Positions 15,893-25,429 of a DNA stretch of 64,000 nt are shown here, piece by piece; the stretch's first letter is position 1, and every line of letters begins with the position of its first letter. Origin of the DNA: Pseudomonas sp. 7P_10.2_Bac1. Lineage in GTDB: Bacteria > Pseudomonadota > Gammaproteobacteria > Pseudomonadales > Pseudomonadaceae. The translations under genes and the position numbers were made by a program. The notes under the pieces were generated by a model, which searched no databases, had not been told where the DNA came from, and saw nothing but the letters and a program-made list of their open reading frames with translations. Where the stretch lies: NCBI RefSeq assembly GCF_025465935.1, contig NZ_JANLNV010000012.1, forward strand, positions 46,470 to 110,469, in the 5' to 3' direction.

Positions 15893-16810
15893 TCATCTTG
15901 AGCGGCTCCCAACTTGTTCCAACCGCAGTTGTATAAACTCCAGCAACGCCCGAACCCGCGCAGTCACGGAATGCCGGTGGCTGTACGCGCCAAGCAATTG
16001 CAGCGGCGCAGGACGCAGGTCCAGCGACACTTCCTGCAATCGGCCCGCGGCCAGATCTTCCTGGCATGGATGGGCTGCCACTATCGCGAAACCGATGCCT
16101 TGCCGTGCACCCGCCAACGCAAGTTCTCCGCTGTTGACACGATAGCGGCTACGCACAGATACCTTCACGATTTCGCCTTTGGCGTCTAGAAACTGCCAAG
16201 GCTGGCCCTTCAATGCGCTCAGTGTCGTAATGCACGGCAAAGACTCAAGTTCGCGCACTTGGCGCGGCGTTCCCGTTTTGGCTAACAGAGCGGGCGCCGC
16301 GACCACGATGCTGGGTAGCGTAGCGAGTTCGCGGGTGATAATGGTGCTGTCATCCTGGCGCCCACGATGGAAGAGGATGGAAAGGTCCACGTCCTCCCGG
16401 AGCGCTTCTATACCGGTCAGGCGCGTGTCGCACTCCAGCTCGACGCCGGGATGAAGGCTACAAAACTCAGCCAGGATAGGGGCTAGCAGTCTGGGGGCTT
16501 CGCCTGGCATGCACATCCTGATGGGGCCCCGCAGTTCGCGCTGCACCGCGCTAAGGTCTTCCTCGGTGCAGAGCAAGGAGTCGAGTAAAGGTTTGGCTCG
16601 TTCGTAGAGAAGTTTGCCGGCTTCAGTCATGCGCAGGTGACGAGTACTGCGCTCCAGCAAGCGCACGCCTAATCTGCGTTCCAACGAAGCGACGTGGCGG
16701 CTGACGTTCGAGGATGGCAGGGACAGTAAGCGTGCCGCGCCGACAAAGCTTTGTGCGTCGACGACCGCCACATATACACGAACGGTGTTCAGGTCGAGGG
16801 CATTGCGCAT
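15893..16810 (-). CDS. LysR family transcriptional regulator
   Basis: Start placed at ATG 16810 (MRNALDLNTVRVYVAVVDAQ) giving 305 residues, usual for LysR; an upstream in-frame ATG would add 18 residues without family support. The winged helix reads SFVGAARLLSLPSSNVSRHVASLERRLGVRLLERSTR, followed by the effector-binding region. It is divergent from the FAD monooxygenase gene 136 bases away, which it probably controls. Confidence 0.9.
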   Translation of the reverse strand: MRNALDLNTVRVYVAVVDAQSFVGAARLLSLPSSNVSRHVASLERRLGVRLLERSTRHLRMTEAGKLLYERAKPLLDSLLCTEEDLSAVQRELRGPIRMCMPGEAPRLLAPILAEFCSLHPGVELECDTRLTGIEALREDVDLSILFHRGRQDDSTIITRELATLPSIVVAAPALLAKTGTPRQVRELESLPCITTLSALKGQPWQFLDAKGEIVKVSVRSRYRVNSGELALAGARQGIGFAIVAAHPCQEDLAAGRLQEVSLDLRPAPLQLLGAYSHRHSVTARVRALLEFIQLRLEQVGSRSR

Positions 16811-16945
16811 GATTATCCCGATTAAGGTATTAAAGTCGCCCATATTCACACAATAGTTCTCCACATTGACGGAATCTAAGATGCCGTCTCGTCCGATGGG
16901 TTGTCGCCGATGGCGCGTCGGGACGGATTGAACAGGAGATCCAGT

Positions 16946-18166
16946 GTGGAAATCGGAATACTAGGCGGCGCAATTGCGGGGTTGAGCGTGGCGCTTGCCT
17001 TGCGCAAACAGGGCCACAGTCCCCGGGTGTATGAGCGCCGGTCGGGACCAGCCACCATGGGGGCTGGCGTGACGCTCTGGCCCAACGCCAGCTTTGTGCT
17101 GGAGGAACTGGGCCTCCTCCAGGACATCGCAGCAGTGAGTGGCCGGCCAAGGGTCGCGCGCCGCCAGGACGCTGCGGGCAATTCGTTGGGGGGCATCGAT
17201 ATCGCGCTGCTAGACCAGACCATGGGATATCCGACTCATACCATTTTGCGGGGTGACTTGCAGGCAGTGCTGCTGAACCATGCGGCACAGGCCGGCATCC
17301 CGGTGGAGTTCGGCCATCGGGCGGTGGGGATTGATCTGGAGGATGATGGTAAAGCGGTCGCGCGCTTCGAGAACGGGGTGAGTATCCGCCCAGATCTGCT
17401 TATCGGCGCCGATGGCCGCATGGGATCGGTGGCACGCAAGTTCGTTGCAGGGGACAACTCACCGGTTTATCAGGGATTTGTGAACTGGATCGGTGTGGCG
17501 CAAGGGGAGCGTGCGTTGGTGAGCGATATAGCGATTCAGGATTATTGGGGAGCGGGCAATCGCTTCGGTTGCGTGCCGGTGCGGCCAGATTTGGTCTACT
17601 GGGCAGCGGCGCAGGCGCGGCCATTATCAGCGGCAACTCCTGCGGCCGATATGCGCAAGGAGATTGAGGATCTGTTCGCGGGATGGCCTGAGCCTATCGC
17701 CCGTATCATCCAGGCGACGCCGACGCACGCCATCCGAATGATTGCTGTGCACGACTTGGAGCCGTTGCACACATGGAGCCGGGCTAATGTGCTGCTCGTG
17801 GGCGATGCGGCGCACGCGCCGTTGCCGACATCGGGTCAGGGCGCTTGTCAGGCGTTGGAAGACGCCTGGCATCTTGCCAGGTGCTTGCAAGGAAAGGACC
17901 GCCTTGATAAAGCCTTGCTGCACTTCGCGCAGATACGTGGGCCCAAGACCGCCAAGCTGGCCGAACAAGGTCGAGCCTTCGCTCGCGGGCTGTTTGCCAC
18001 TGATCCTGAAACCTGCCGTATTCGTAATGAACGCGCCAAAGCGTCCGATCCCTTGCATGACGTGCAGGCCTTGGCGCAAGGGTGGTCACAGGGTTTGCCG
18101 CTGACCGGATACACGGACAACACGGCGATGGATGGCGCTGGCTTCAGCAGTCTGTACCGCCTCTGA
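16946..18166 (+). CDS. FAD-dependent aromatic-type monooxygenase
   Basis: The start is set at GTG 16946 because AGGAG lies seven bases before it and the FAD fold begins immediately (VEIGILGGAIAG). 406 residues. Motifs: the dinucleotide-binding loop GGAIAG (7-12) with acidic E30, the family GADG segment (LLIGADGRMGS), and VLLVGDAAHAPLPTSGQG holding the flavin ribityl contact. This is the salicylate-hydroxylase-like group A monooxygenase fold, using NAD(P)H and oxygen. The substrate is unknown. A LysR gene is divergent; a dead IS lies downstream. Confidence 0.85.
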   Translation: MEIGILGGAIAGLSVALALRKQGHSPRVYERRSGPATMGAGVTLWPNASFVLEELGLLQDIAAVSGRPRVARRQDAAGNSLGGIDIALLDQTMGYPTHTILRGDLQAVLLNHAAQAGIPVEFGHRAVGIDLEDDGKAVARFENGVSIRPDLLIGADGRMGSVARKFVAGDNSPVYQGFVNWIGVAQGERALVSDIAIQDYWGAGNRFGCVPVRPDLVYWAAAQARPLSAATPAADMRKEIEDLFAGWPEPIARIIQATPTHAIRMIAVHDLEPLHTWSRANVLLVGDAAHAPLPTSGQGACQALEDAWHLARCLQGKDRLDKALLHFAQIRGPKTAKLAEQGRAFARGLFATDPETCRIRNERAKASDPLHDVQALAQGWSQGLPLTGYTDNTAMDGAGFSSLYRL

Positions 18167-18309
18167 AAGACTGTGGCAATCAGGACACCGCATGGCGTCT
18201 CCAGTCCTGAGACGCCTTACTGTAAACCGAGCCCCATGACTTTCCCCGCGCGTTGGAACGCCAAGTCTAGTGCCTCGCATTGGGGCTCTTCAGATGTTGG
18301 CTTCTGGCT

Positions 18310-19607
18310 GATTCTGTTGAAAAAGTCGGATTTTCAGCTCGCCTGAACTTAGGCACGACCACCCCCTGAAGAACCTACTCACCACATTGAGTGGTTTTTC
18401 GGCCCTTCGGTGACCTTTGCTGCTCTGTTATTGGGTTAATTTGAGGTTTTTTGCTTGGTGCAGGCGCACCTATGCCGTGACTGGTGGCCCTTGAGATGAA
18501 AATTTGGCTAGCCGTCGTAGGTTCTGCACCGCGGCGGCCAGCGTGAATTCATCCGTCGCGTCACTCATGCCACGTAGCCGCAAGCGATCCAATTTCAGGA
18601 TGCGCTTGAGGTGGGCAAACAACATTTCGACCTTCTTACATTCGTAGCGAGAGCGCACGTACGCAGGTGTCGTTGCGATTCGCCGAGCCACATCGCGCGC
18701 GGCTTCATGGACGCTGCGGGCGATCTTGCGCAACGCAGTGTTCGGGCAGCACTTGGCTTTCATCAAGCAGGCAACGCAATCGCTCTACCTGGATCGGAAG
18801 ATGATGGTGTTGGCTTTGGTGACGTGCGAACGCTCGTTCTTGAAGGCTCGCAATTCGCTACGTAATGCATTGCCAGTCGGGCAGCAGTACTCCTCAGTCT
18901 CTTCATTCCAGCGGAAATCGTTGCTCGAAAAACTGTCGTTCTTGCGTTCGGTTTTGTCCCACACCGGCACATGTGGCTCGATGTTCTTTTCCTCCTCCAT
19001 CCAGGCCAGCATCGGCGCGGTACCGTAAGCGGTATCGCCAATGAGGCGTTCCGGATGGATGTCGAACTGCGCTTCCGCCTTGATGATGCTGGCGTCCACC
19101 GCAAAGCCTTCACCTTTGACCAAGCCTGCGTCCATGCAACGACACAGCACTTCATTGAACAACCAGCGAAACAGATCGCTGTCCCGAAAACGGCCGTGTC
19201 TATTTTTGGAAAAGGTCGAGTGGTTGGGGACTTCATCTTCAAGGCTTAACCGGCAGAACCAGCGATACGCCAGGTTCAAATGGACCTCTTCGCACAGCCG
19301 CCGTTCGGAGCGGATGCCATAGCAGTAGCCGACGATCAACATGCGGATCATCAGTTCAGGATCAATCGAGGGACGCCCAATCGGGCTATAGAAATCGGCT
19401 AGGTAATGGCGCAGGTCGCTCAGATCAAGACACCGATCAATGCTGCGCAGAAGGTGATTGGCTGGGATGTGATCTTCAAGGTTGAACGAGTAAAACAGTC
19501 GCTCCTGCCCACTCGATAACTGTCCCATCATGCTCTGTGATCCCCCGCCGACCAATGAAGCAATTTTGCCGCAGGTCAAATAGGGGAGCTACTTTTTCAA
19601 CGGAATC
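18310..19607 (-). mobile_element. IS1182-type element with internal deletion
   Basis: Terminal inverted repeats are visible: GATTCTGTTGAAAAAGT at 18310-18326 and its complement with one mismatch at 19591-19607. The 1.3 kb length is short for IS1182 elements, matching about 300 bases missing from the transposase. The IS separates the monooxygenase gene from the defence operon. Confidence 0.75.
18470..19531 (-). pseudogene. IS1182 family transposase, deleted and with an amber stop
   Basis: Begins MMGQLSSGQERLFYSFNLED at 19531. The N-terminal domain continues to FAVDASIIKAEAQ and then jumps straight to FDIHPERLIGDTAYG, lacking about 100 catalytic-core residues. An in-frame TAG at 18785-18787 then interrupts it. 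The same frame continues with CCPNTALRKIARS and KKVEMLFAHLKRILKLDRLR, the standard IS1182 C-terminus, ending at 18470. Two independent lesions make it inactive. Confidence 0.85.
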
Positions 19608-19756
19608 GGCCAAAAACAGTCATTCCCAAGAGCTTTTTTCGGCCTCAAGATGGCGAATCTACAGAAGCGTACCTACCGCTGCGCGAAACCAAACCTCCAT
19701 TAGGGCTTGGCTCGCGCTCAACTTGCACTTAAATCGGCGCCCGAAAGGCATCTGCA

Positions 19757-22750
19757 TTATTGAATGCGCTGTTTCCAGTTCCCTGCTTGCGCAGTGACAC
19801 CATTTTCAGTCGGCACGAGCGTCCAGATCTTGGCCTCAATCCCGTCGTTTTGCAGCTTGCGCAGGAAGTAACGCGCCTGCAGAGCATCATGGGTAGCGAT
19901 CACAACCTGGAAACCATGATCAACGATGTAGTCACGCAGCAAATCGAAAACCGCAGAGGCATGCACAAGATCGTGGTGCTGAGTCGGGTCATCCAACAGC
20001 AGTGCTTTCCAAGGAGACCACTGATGACTAATGGCCATCGAGAGCAGGAAGGTCAGTTGAAGATCCGTCAACTGTGCCTCACTCGCGATATCAGGTACCG
20101 GTACCGCTTTATTGCCAAGTGGTACAGAAACACCGGCACGATCCTTGTTATACGAGCTGAAGAACTTCAGGCTTGCCTCGTGGAACCTAGACTCCCGCAC
20201 GACTCGTTTCAGCAGCGCCTGCCAGCGGGGTACCACCTTGCCGACATGCTTCTGAACGTTCTCAATTTCCTTCTTCAGCGAGCCATCCAGCAAATCCATC
20301 GCGTCCGAGATCAAGGTCAATCGTAATAAGCTGGATCTTGCCGCGTTGATGCTGTCATTGAGGAAAGCTTCGAAGGCCTCTTCTGAACGGTCAAGACGCT
20401 GAGCATCAATCAGCCGCTGGGCCAGTTGTGATTCATTCAACTTGGCCCAAGCAGAAATTTCCACCCCAATGCCTTCGAGTGCTGAAACATAGTCCTCTAG
20501 GAGGGTCAACGTAGAGCGCAGCGTAGCTTCACGGGCTTGCGCAGCTTCCGCAAGTGGGTCACCGGTCAACTCCAGTTCTTGCCAGCTTGCCCGGTATTGA
20601 AGAAGGAGCGTTTGCCCCTTTCTGATTTCTTCCTCAATCCCCTGGACAACGTTTGATGACTCAAGCAACTGATGTTGTTGGGTGTCCAGGGCGGATTGCA
20701 CCGTCCCGACTTTACCGTTCAGGTCGCTGATCTGTTGTTCCAGCTGAGCTTTTGCTGCTGTAAGTTGCTCGAGCGTTCGAGCCAGCGGTTCCCCAGAGGT
20801 AAGCGCGGCTAGTGCGGCGACTGCTTGATCCAATCGTGTAGCCGCTTCGCTGTGTTGAATTCGGGCCAAGTCAAGCATGTACTGTGCCGAATTGAAAGCT
20901 CGCTCGGTTTGTTCAAATGCTTCAGGAGTAGGGAGAGCGTCCAATGCCGCTCGCTGATCAGCCAAACGCTTTTGGGCAGGAGCAATGCTATCGACTTGCT
21001 GCCTGAGCGCCTCCCTTGCCAACGGGAGCGAGTCACTAGCCAAAATCGGATCGGTACGAAACTGCGTAACTTGCCGTCCCAGATCCTGGCGGCTGGACTC
21101 CAAAGCACCTAATTCCCCTCGGGTGAGGTCTAGTGCTTGCTGCGCTTTCTCAACCGCGACCTCACTGGCCATCAACGCTTCCACCGCAGCTCGCAATTGC
21201 TGCTCAGCTGCGGTCAAACTCGGATTGATCGCTTCAAGGGCTTGAGCCACGCGGGACTGAAGCTTGGCTGCACCATGCGGCTCCAGGCAAAGTGGGCATT
21301 GATCTTGGTCAACGGGAAGATGTTGTGCTATGGATGCAACGGCCTGACGGATTGCGTCAGCGGAAGAACTGAGCATCTCATAATGTGATCGGGCAGTGGC
21401 CTCCGCAGCTTTACACGTCTCATACGAGGAGCGTTCGGTATCCCGATCTATGCTCTGTTTATCGATGAGCATTTCGAGAGCAGCGATTTGCTGGGCAACC
21501 TCGCTGATCCGCTGCTCAGTAGCCTGCCAGTCGGTAAGCATTAGTTGACCCGCGTCCAGGCGCTGCTCGATCTGGCTGATTCCCTGAAGCTGAATGTCAA
21601 TCTGAGCATGCTGGTTACGAACACGTTGGTTGTGCTCATGCTGCTCGCGAAGTACATGAGAATTTTTTTCAGCCTCACGCAGGGCAGCAATCGCCGACGT
21701 CAACGTGTCATTACGGTGATCGACATCCTGTTTGGTTGTGGTTTCGCCAACCAGTCGCTCAAGTTGCTGCCCGATACTGATAAGTTCTTGCTGTGCAGAG
21801 TGGATACTGGCTTGATGCTCCTGCAATGCGGCACTGCCTTGAGCCCTTGAAGTTGTGTGACGGTCAAACGTCTCACTCGCCGCCGTGAGGTCTGCATTGA
21901 GCTTTTCAAGCTGCTTCCGCGCCGCCACAAAGCTTTCGACAAGATCATTTACCAAGGCGAGGCTTGAGATATGCTGCCGAGCTCGCTCGACCTTTCCTTG
22001 CAAAATCTCGGACAGTGCAGTGTGTGCAAGCGTCAGCCCCTCCTGGCTTACAGGTCCGCTCAACAAGCCAGGTGGAATCTGGCTCAGGCTTTGCGTCTGG
22101 TTTGCAGCGTCAGAGAGAACGTCAGCAATTCGATCGCGCGGGCGTAATGCACCTACTGCACCGGCAGCAGCGATGTCACGCTCCTGAAGTAGGCGAGTCC
22201 ACTCGTTCAAATCAGTCTCATGCCCGATCAACACTTCTTCCGCACGGGCTTTTTGCTCCGTCAGCGACCGTCGCACAGCAGCAAGGGTGGCGCGAGCTTT
22301 AGAGCCGTCGCTACCAATCGGCAGCTTGGCCAGCTGGGATCCGGCTTCCTTTTCTTCCGCATTGACGATCCACCCGTTCTCCCTCTGATCCAAAAGGTGG
22401 GTTAGGCGCAGTAAGAATGGTATGTCACTTGCGGAGACATTAGGGAAGACGCTGCTTAAGTCTCCATCTTGGCTGACCTTGCCCGCCGCAGTCACGCGTG
22501 ATGTTGCGGTCAGCTCAGAAAAATTTAGACTGACTGCCGCTGCAGTCTGATCATCACGAATGATGTGGGCAATGTCGTCACGGAGCCGTGCGATCTTCCC
22601 GGTCAGACCAAACTCGATCGCCTCAAATACCGTTGTTTTGCCCGTACCATTCGGAGCGAGCAAAATAGTCGCCCCGGGGCTTAGTTCAATGGTGACGTCA
22701 GATCCGAATTTACGCAGGTTCGACAGGGTGATGGAATTCAACTTGCTCAC
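19757..22750 (-). CDS. SMC/Rad50-like ATPase with zinc hook (LmuB-like, ABC-3C ATPase)
   Basis: A 997-residue protein. The N-terminal ABC half has Walker A APNGTGKTT (32-40). Long coiled coils cover about 170-470 and 500-820, rich in Q, E and A heptads. Between them is a CPLC zinc hook (C485, C488). The C-terminal half has Walker B LLLDDPTQ (D920, D921) and the switch segment VVIATHDA. The glutamate usual after the Walker B aspartate is aspartate here. Such ATPases dimerise by head and hook and act on DNA. It overlaps the middle gene by four bases and is last in a three-gene operon of ABC-three-component/Lamassu type, where it is expected to sense invading DNA. Confidence 0.88.
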   Translation of the reverse strand: MSKLNSITLSNLRKFGSDVTIELSPGATILLAPNGTGKTTVFEAIEFGLTGKIARLRDDIAHIIRDDQTAAAVSLNFSELTATSRVTAAGKVSQDGDLSSVFPNVSASDIPFLLRLTHLLDQRENGWIVNAEEKEAGSQLAKLPIGSDGSKARATLAAVRRSLTEQKARAEEVLIGHETDLNEWTRLLQERDIAAAGAVGALRPRDRIADVLSDAANQTQSLSQIPPGLLSGPVSQEGLTLAHTALSEILQGKVERARQHISSLALVNDLVESFVAARKQLEKLNADLTAASETFDRHTTSRAQGSAALQEHQASIHSAQQELISIGQQLERLVGETTTKQDVDHRNDTLTSAIAALREAEKNSHVLREQHEHNQRVRNQHAQIDIQLQGISQIEQRLDAGQLMLTDWQATEQRISEVAQQIAALEMLIDKQSIDRDTERSSYETCKAAEATARSHYEMLSSSADAIRQAVASIAQHLPVDQDQCPLCLEPHGAAKLQSRVAQALEAINPSLTAAEQQLRAAVEALMASEVAVEKAQQALDLTRGELGALESSRQDLGRQVTQFRTDPILASDSLPLAREALRQQVDSIAPAQKRLADQRAALDALPTPEAFEQTERAFNSAQYMLDLARIQHSEAATRLDQAVAALAALTSGEPLARTLEQLTAAKAQLEQQISDLNGKVGTVQSALDTQQHQLLESSNVVQGIEEEIRKGQTLLLQYRASWQELELTGDPLAEAAQAREATLRSTLTLLEDYVSALEGIGVEISAWAKLNESQLAQRLIDAQRLDRSEEAFEAFLNDSINAARSSLLRLTLISDAMDLLDGSLKKEIENVQKHVGKVVPRWQALLKRVVRESRFHEASLKFFSSYNKDRAGVSVPLGNKAVPVPDIASEAQLTDLQLTFLLSMAISHQWSPWKALLLDDPTQHHDLVHASAVFDLLRDYIVDHGFQVVIATHDALQARYFLRKLQNDGIEAKIWTLVPTENGVTAQAGNWKQRIQ

Positions 22751-23340
22751 GGCTGAACCTCGCTTTCACTCAGCGAATCGGTGAGTACACGCACGACATC
22801 AGCTCCGTTTTTGTTGGTTAGAAGCTGCGCTCTCCAGGCAGCGATGTGGGGCGCCGACCAAGGGCGTGCAGCGGACAGCGTGTTCAGCGCCGATACCAAA
22901 GGGTCGCTCAGCGTCTCGACATCACCAGCAGGATCCAAGGCCGCCAGAAATGTCCGGTTAAGAAAATCACCAGATGCTTCAGATTCGCGCACAACGACCT
23001 TGCGGCAGAACCTGTCATCAGTCTCAATCCGCGCAGCGTCATCTTTAGCGATATCGCTGATCATCAGAAACATATAGAGGTCGGCAGTCTCAGGCTCCGG
23101 TAGCACATCCCGGACGTCGGCAGCCCATTGGTTGGCAGCTTGCAGGGCCGTTAATGGAAGCTCGACGAGCAAAACCGTCCGCCAACCCGCCCTTTCGATG
23201 TGGGAGCGCTTGAGTCGAAGAACATGCGAGTCGTACTCGACCTCAGGCAGCATAAGCTCCGTTACGTCCCTAGGACACACGTCATACCGACCCTCTACAC
23301 GCTGAATGATTGCGCTAGCCAATTCCTGCACTGTCAGCAT
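22747..23340 (-). CDS. Middle component of the ABC-3C/Lamassu-like operon
   Basis: Start taken at ATG 23340 (MLTVQELASAIIQRVEGRYD), 197 residues, two bases after the stop of the nuclease-like gene. A soluble alpha/beta protein with no enzymatic motif. It has a central region VLLVELPLTALQAANQWAAD and a C-terminal helical part. In the known three-component systems a small middle protein links the ATPase to the effector; position, size and coupling fit that role. The family cannot be confirmed by sequence alone. Confidence 0.7.
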   Translation of the reverse strand: MLTVQELASAIIQRVEGRYDVCPRDVTELMLPEVEYDSHVLRLKRSHIERAGWRTVLLVELPLTALQAANQWAADVRDVLPEPETADLYMFLMISDIAKDDAARIETDDRFCRKVVVRESEASGDFLNRTFLAALDPAGDVETLSDPLVSALNTLSAARPWSAPHIAAWRAQLLTNKNGADVVRVLTDSLSESEVQP

Positions 23341-23342
23341 GA

Positions 23343-25295
23343 TTAGTGTCCTTTCCCATAAGCTTTGATTGCTGCTTCGCGCGCGTCGCGCCAAGCATCC
23401 CAATGACGTTTAAATTGCCCCTGTAGCTGGACGAGTGTCCCGGTACGCAGGTACTTGAGCACCCCAAATCGTGTCACCAGCAACCTGGGCTGTCGCTCAG
23501 CCGCCATACTGTTGCTGGTTTCAAAATCATCAGCCATACCGCAGTCGAGCAGGCTCGTGGGAGACCCTTCGACGCCTGCAAGAATGACCACCGGCGCCGG
23601 TGAAGGCCCCAAAACGTCCATCAGGTTATCGGCAAGAGGCCTGACGCCGGTGTGATCGCCTGTAGCGCCTGACCAATTTTTCAACGCGATGCTGAGAACT
23701 TCCCCAAGATCTGGAATTTCGCGCCAATTGCCATCGTCATTACCGATCGCGACGCACACCAGAAGCAGCATCAAAATGGCGTTTTCCATCAGATCCGCAG
23801 TACGAGGCCCGACGCGCAGCGCGTGCTTCACGTCCAAACCTTCTGTTTTGGGGTACATCAGTTGCTCAAACAGCGAATCACGCGCAGCGGCGTCAGCTGT
23901 AAGCTCAGCGGCCCAAGAGCGCCACTTCGGTTCTAATGCAGCCAGTAATGGCGTGTCGGATACTGAGTTCAATCTGGTCGTGATACTACTTTGTAGCTCC
24001 TCCCACACAAGATCGTTCATTGCCCTGTGAAGTGCTGAAGATTCATCTCGCGTCTCCAAGATTGTCCCGAGCTCGCGACCCGATGCGCAGGACAGCGCCT
24101 CTGAATTGTCTATCCAAGGAAGCTCATCAAGGTCACTTTCGCTGATACCAAGCGTTCTACCCAGCTCGTTCCCGGCGCCTTGACGCCAGAGCTGTTCACC
24201 CAAAAGCAGGCAATGGCTCCCGCTTTTCAAGTGCAGAGCCAAGCGAAGGATGGCGGAGGGGAGGGCCACTGTATTTGGCGTGGGCAGGCAATAGGTAGCG
24301 TGCAGTCGCAGCTTTCTGTTGTTACCGCCCGCTGCCCAGTGGTGACCGACAACTTCCGTGGCAGCATGGGGCGCTAGCAAGCTCGTCGTACCATTTAGGT
24401 CATGGGTACCGGCGACCATCCAACTCGACCCAGCCAGCGGCTTCATAAGGTATTGCGTCCAGGTCACAGCATCTGATCGGCGTGCATCTTTGAGATGGTT
24501 GGCCATGGCATGACAGCTGATGGCGTTAACATCCGTGGTACTTGTAGAAATGTACCCCACCAGCTTCTCAAGTGTTGCCCGCGAATCATTGAAGTGCCGT
24601 CCTAACGATTCGCACGCACGCTCCTCAAGGTTCTCTTCGCTCCCAACGGCATGAATCGTGAGTGTCCGCATCGTTTGTCGAACATGATCCCAGTCGGTAA
24701 AACCGCACCAGGTCGTCAACCATTTGTAGACATTTTGCGTTGGGGTATCGGGCCGGCTAGAGAGGGCAGTTAAGTCAAGGCCGTCCTGCTTGCAGAGTCG
24801 ACAAAACTCATGCAAGTGGTTGGCAGTGATGAAGTCACTCGGTTTGCCCTTGATGACGACTTCCAGGCCGAGCAAGATGAGTGAAAAGGTACGGGCTGGC
24901 GGCTGCTTAGACTGCGGATTTAGACTCCAGACAGACAAGCTCTTCATGGCCTTATCAAGTTCAGAATCGATGGTCTTATCGGGCGGGACAACTGGCGTTG
25001 CACTCGCTGCCGCCTTGCTGTCGGCCCTGGGTTTATAGGACTTGATGTAATCGGCTTTATCGATGTGCTTCTCGCTGAAGGGGGTCGTCTGCCGCTTGAT
25101 CTGGAAGTGCTCGTAATGCTCATCCGCATGGTAAATGACCACGTCATCCCACTCGCCGATACCGCCCTGTTCGGCGCCGATCAGCAACGGTGCAGTGCGT
25201 CCATCCAGGTATTTGTCCACCATGTCCGACAAACGCTGAGCAATTACCAGCTTCTCGTAGCGGCCTTTTTGCTCAAGCCGGAACCTTCTTATCAT
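23343..25295 (-). CDS. Nuclease-like effector of the ABC-3C/Lamassu-like operon
   Basis: Start set at ATG 25295, preceded by AAGGGA; the longer open frame upstream belongs to the wrecked yedK. 650 residues. The N-terminal domain resembles Cap4/DUF4297-type restriction nucleases: GRYEKLVIAQRLSDMV, then EWDDVVIY (D50, D51) and HFQIK (Q65-x-K67), a PD-(D/E)xK-like active site with the Q-x-K variant. A long region follows, with a C-terminal part (PDLGEVLSIALKNW to the end) that could be the domain docking to the ATPase. Transcribed first, ahead of the middle protein and the SMC ATPase. Expected to cut DNA once triggered. Confidence 0.72.
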   Translation of the reverse strand: MIRRFRLEQKGRYEKLVIAQRLSDMVDKYLDGRTAPLLIGAEQGGIGEWDDVVIYHADEHYEHFQIKRQTTPFSEKHIDKADYIKSYKPRADSKAAASATPVVPPDKTIDSELDKAMKSLSVWSLNPQSKQPPARTFSLILLGLEVVIKGKPSDFITANHLHEFCRLCKQDGLDLTALSSRPDTPTQNVYKWLTTWCGFTDWDHVRQTMRTLTIHAVGSEENLEERACESLGRHFNDSRATLEKLVGYISTSTTDVNAISCHAMANHLKDARRSDAVTWTQYLMKPLAGSSWMVAGTHDLNGTTSLLAPHAATEVVGHHWAAGGNNRKLRLHATYCLPTPNTVALPSAILRLALHLKSGSHCLLLGEQLWRQGAGNELGRTLGISESDLDELPWIDNSEALSCASGRELGTILETRDESSALHRAMNDLVWEELQSSITTRLNSVSDTPLLAALEPKWRSWAAELTADAAARDSLFEQLMYPKTEGLDVKHALRVGPRTADLMENAILMLLLVCVAIGNDDGNWREIPDLGEVLSIALKNWSGATGDHTGVRPLADNLMDVLGPSPAPVVILAGVEGSPTSLLDCGMADDFETSNSMAAERQPRLLVTRFGVLKYLRTGTLVQLQGQFKRHWDAWRDAREAAIKAYGKGH

Positions 25296-25429
25296 TCTGA
25301 ATCCCTTCAAACATTTCGGTACCAAAAGCACACAATAGCAGGTGGCCAAATAGTAGCGACACGGCTTGGCCGAGGGAACAGGGCTCCAGCAGGTTAGCAA
25401 AAAAAGAATCTGACGCTTAGATTCAACGG

